DNA from: Ferruginibacter sp.
Lineage (GTDB): Bacteria; Bacteroidota; Bacteroidia; Chitinophagales; Chitinophagaceae
Assembly (NCBI GenBank): GCA_013141115.1
Contig: JABFRP010000002.1
Location: 1,662,647-1,726,646, forward strand
Direction of reading: 5' to 3'
DNA length: 64,000 nt
Shown here in pieces: positions 62,266-64,000 of this stretch. The translations under genes were made by a program, and so were the position numbers. Positions within the stretch are counted from its first letter, which is position 1. Every line of letters starts with the position of its first letter. The notes beneath the pieces were generated by a model. It was not told the DNA's origin. It made no database searches and saw only the letters and a list, made by a program, of their open reading frames with translations.

Positions 62266-62289
62266 AAAAAATTATTTTATCACTTATTG

Positions 62290-62499
62290 TTATGGCGTAT
62301 TTATATTTTGCTTTTGAGGATTATAAAACCAAACACCTAAACAAGCAAATGCAATTACAAACGGAATTCTTTTTGATAATTTGATCTTTGTCTTCTCTTC
62401 CAGCAGTGTTATTAATAATGCACCAACAATTACTATTGCCAGTATAATAAACCCTTTTTTAGCTTTGCCTTCTTTAGGCCATAATTGTTTTTTATCCAT
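62290..62499 (-). CDS. Small two-TM membrane protein
   Basis: The 69-residue protein has two hydrophobic segments (about 15-29 and 45-58) with a basic N-terminus (KKQLWPKEGKAKKG). Function unknown. Likely first gene of the minus-strand run to 61612. Confidence 0.7.
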   Translation of the reverse strand: MDKKQLWPKEGKAKKGFIILAIVIVGALLITLLEEKTKIKLSKRIPFVIAFACLGVWFYNPQKQNINTP

Positions 62500-62520
62500 A
62501 ATTTAAATTTTTTAACTGCA

Positions 62521-62551
62521 AAAGCAGTGCTGGTTTTACCAGCACTGCTTT
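62521..62551 (-). terminator. Terminator after the NHL-repeat gene
   Basis: A perfect 13-bp stem (62521-62533 with 62539-62551), 5-nt loop. On the minus strand it follows the stop at 62589 and leads into a T-rich tract, ending transcription before 62499. Confidence 0.88.
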
Positions 62552-62588
62552 AAATTGTATGAAGATGGTTTTTATTTTAGATAGCTTA

Positions 62589-63911
62589 TTATTCAATTAT
62601 AATTTTTCTTATGCGATTATTTGCAAAGTCAGCAACATAAAGCACACTATTACTATTATCGCTAAATACACCAACCGGGTTATCAAATGTTGCAGTTACT
62701 CCATCTGTAGCTCCTCTTACGCCAGTTGTTCCTGCAAATGTGGTTACTACACCAGCAGCTGTAATTTTTCTTATGGTGTGGTTATCTAAATCGCATTCAT
62801 AAACATTTCCATTTGCATCAACCGTAATTCCAATTGGGCGGCTAAAAGTTGCAGCTGAGCCTGTACCATTAGCCGAACCGGCAGATCCATTTCCTGCAAG
62901 TGTTGTTACTACACCGGCAGTAGTTACTTTGCGAATGGCAAAATTGTGCGAATCTGCCACATACAAATTTCCGGCTGCATCAAAAGCAAGGCCAAATGGA
63001 TTATTGAATGCGGCTGCAGTTCCTGTTCCATCAACAAAGCCGGAACTGCTTCCAGCAAAAGTTGTAACAACTCCTGCTGCTGTTATTTTACGTATGCGGT
63101 TATTAAAATAGTCGCCTACAAAAATATTTCCGGCAGCATCAACAGCAAGGCCAATTGGCTCACCAAATCTGGCAGCACTGCCGGTAGCATCTACCATGCC
63201 TGAAACACCATTTCCGGCAATTGTTGTAACTATCCCGGCGGCAGTAATTTTTCTAATAGAATAATTCAATCTGTCGCCAACATATAAATTGTTACTGGCA
63301 TCAATTGCTAAGGCATAAGGCTGATTAAAACTTGCCGCCGCTCCCGTTCCATTGGTAAAACCAGCTGTACCACTTCCTGCAAAAGTGGTAACAACGCCTG
63401 CTGGAGTTATTTTGCGAATGCGGTGATTGTCCCTGTCAGCAACAAAGAAATTTCCGGCACCATCTTTTACCATACTTGTAGGAAAATTAAATTGTGCTGA
63501 TGTACCTGTACCATCGGCATAACCCTGGCTATTGCCCACAAATGTGGTGGTATATCCATTACCAAAATAGGTAAAGGTTGGGCCGTTCACCTGCACACCC
63601 GGGCTTTTTTCAACCTTAACAATCCCGATGCCGGCTCCTGCTGGTACCACTGCAGTAATAGATGTATTAGTGGCTGTTTGAACTGTGGCTTGCACACCGT
63701 TAAAATAAACTTTAAGAGTAGCAAGGTTAACCCCAAAGTTGGTGCCGGTAATAGTAACCACCGTGTTCTTTGGCCCCGATGTTGGGCTGATGCTGGTTAT
63801 TGTTTGTGCCGGATCGGGAGTAGGGGCTGGCGTAGTGTCTTTATCTTTTTTACAAGATGAAAAGATAATGCTGCTGCATAAAGCAGCCATAACAAATGGT
63901 TTAAGTTTCAT
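62589..63911 (-). CDS. TIG-domain, NHL-repeat surface lipoprotein
   Basis: The 440-residue protein has a signal with lipobox Cys20 (IIFSSC), a Thr/Pro linker, one IPT/TIG Ig-like domain (about 35-120, ITSISPTSGPKNTVVTITG) and then six NHL repeats of about 54 residues (NHRIRKITPAGVVTTFAGSG pattern with GTAAAFNNPFGLAFDAAGNLYVAD-like blades). It forms a beta-propeller on the outer surface. Its DNA repeats every ~162 bases. The start at 63911 has no closer ATG. Confidence 0.92.
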   Translation of the reverse strand: MKLKPFVMAALCSSIIFSSCKKDKDTTPAPTPDPAQTITSISPTSGPKNTVVTITGTNFGVNLATLKVYFNGVQATVQTATNTSITAVVPAGAGIGIVKVEKSPGVQVNGPTFTYFGNGYTTTFVGNSQGYADGTGTSAQFNFPTSMVKDGAGNFFVADRDNHRIRKITPAGVVTTFAGSGTAGFTNGTGAAASFNQPYALAIDASNNLYVGDRLNYSIRKITAAGIVTTIAGNGVSGMVDATGSAARFGEPIGLAVDAAGNIFVGDYFNNRIRKITAAGVVTTFAGSSSGFVDGTGTAAAFNNPFGLAFDAAGNLYVADSHNFAIRKVTTAGVVTTLAGNGSAGSANGTGSAATFSRPIGITVDANGNVYECDLDNHTIRKITAAGVVTTFAGTTGVRGATDGVTATFDNPVGVFSDNSNSVLYVADFANNRIRKIIIE

Positions 63912-64000
63912 AAAAAATTGGTTTTTTGTTTTTAATTGGGTTGATAATTAGAAAGCTAAAGTAGCAAGTGTTTTTACCTGTGTTAAGGCTATTACACAAC

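Noticed and set aside
62559..63203. Frames opposite the NHL-repeat gene
   Set aside because: Cys/Ser-rich mirror translations of a repeat gene on the other strand; shadows only.

Overview
The window is chromosomal DNA from a member of the phylum Bacteroidota, most plausibly the Chitinophagaceae or a close relative. The evidence is an alternative complex III (Act) operon fused to an aa3/caa3-type oxidase operon, many short lipoproteins and outer-membrane proteins typical of Bacteroidota, DUF3078, DUF5522 and DUF6970-like proteins, lamin-tail and plug-domain envelope proteins, and promoters matching the Bacteroidota form (-33 TTTG, -7 TAnnTTTG). I assign no species.

Layout. 1-11000: respiratory operon on the + strand: end of actB, actC, actD (broken by a one-base frameshift), actE, actF, coxB, an unknown gene inserted between coxB and coxA, coxA, ctaB, two subunit-III genes and a subunit-IV gene, closed by a strong terminator. 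11049-12914: sco, DUF420 and a small membrane protein, probable oxidase assembly factors. ctaA (heme A synthase) lies apart at 41981. 12909-15921 (-): an OB/S1-like protein, an alkyltransferase-like protein, DUF5522, trmB and a DUF3078 outer-membrane protein. 16087-17505: an ORF6N gene, a structured tRNA-like noncoding RNA on the - strand, and an Lrp/AsnC regulator. 17512-26405: OppC-like permease, mqo, glycosyltransferase 2, MarR regulator with palindromic operator, long acyl-CoA dehydrogenase, a lipoprotein and a cell-wall amidase. 26504-33414: a repeat-rich secreted protein, a DASS carboxylate transporter, a CMD-family protein, an orphan KorB-like subunit, an unknown lipoprotein and asd behind an attenuator-like leader. 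33648-47869: envelope proteins, PfkB kinase, Sua5-like protein, rnhB, ctaA, a membrane patatin, a lipid kinase and fabH. 47895-48008: a GC-rich structured element. 48066-54309 (mainly -): lipoprotein, CPBP protease, propeller-like secreted protein, obg, and a paaG-paaI-(four-helix-bundle gene)-paaY group. 54447-63911: lipoproteins, a LytS/LytR-type two-component pair and a run of surface proteins (duplicated-domain, Kelch-like, NHL/TIG).

ActABCDEF oxidises menaquinol and passes electrons to the Cox oxidase. CtaB and CtaA convert heme b to heme o and heme a; Sco and perhaps DUF420 help assemble the metal centres. Mqo feeds the same quinone pool from malate, and the DASS carrier may import dicarboxylates.

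Two signals are not explained by ordinary annotation. (1) Several spacers, mostly in the respiratory operon, are short arrays with a 7-nt (sometimes 8-nt) period whose word differs from site to site (AGCTTTT, AATCnnn, AACCATn, CTAAACn, TTGAAnA, CCCCTnn). They tend to abut start or stop codons, and one holds the ctaB start codon. (2) A - strand RNA at 16655-16914 has its own -7 promoter element and terminator. It carries a complete class-II-tRNA-like set of arms but has a ~100-nt variable region that can pair with the 5' leader as a pseudoknot. An asd leader with a Lys-rich 19-codon ORF and a terminator is a third good lead.
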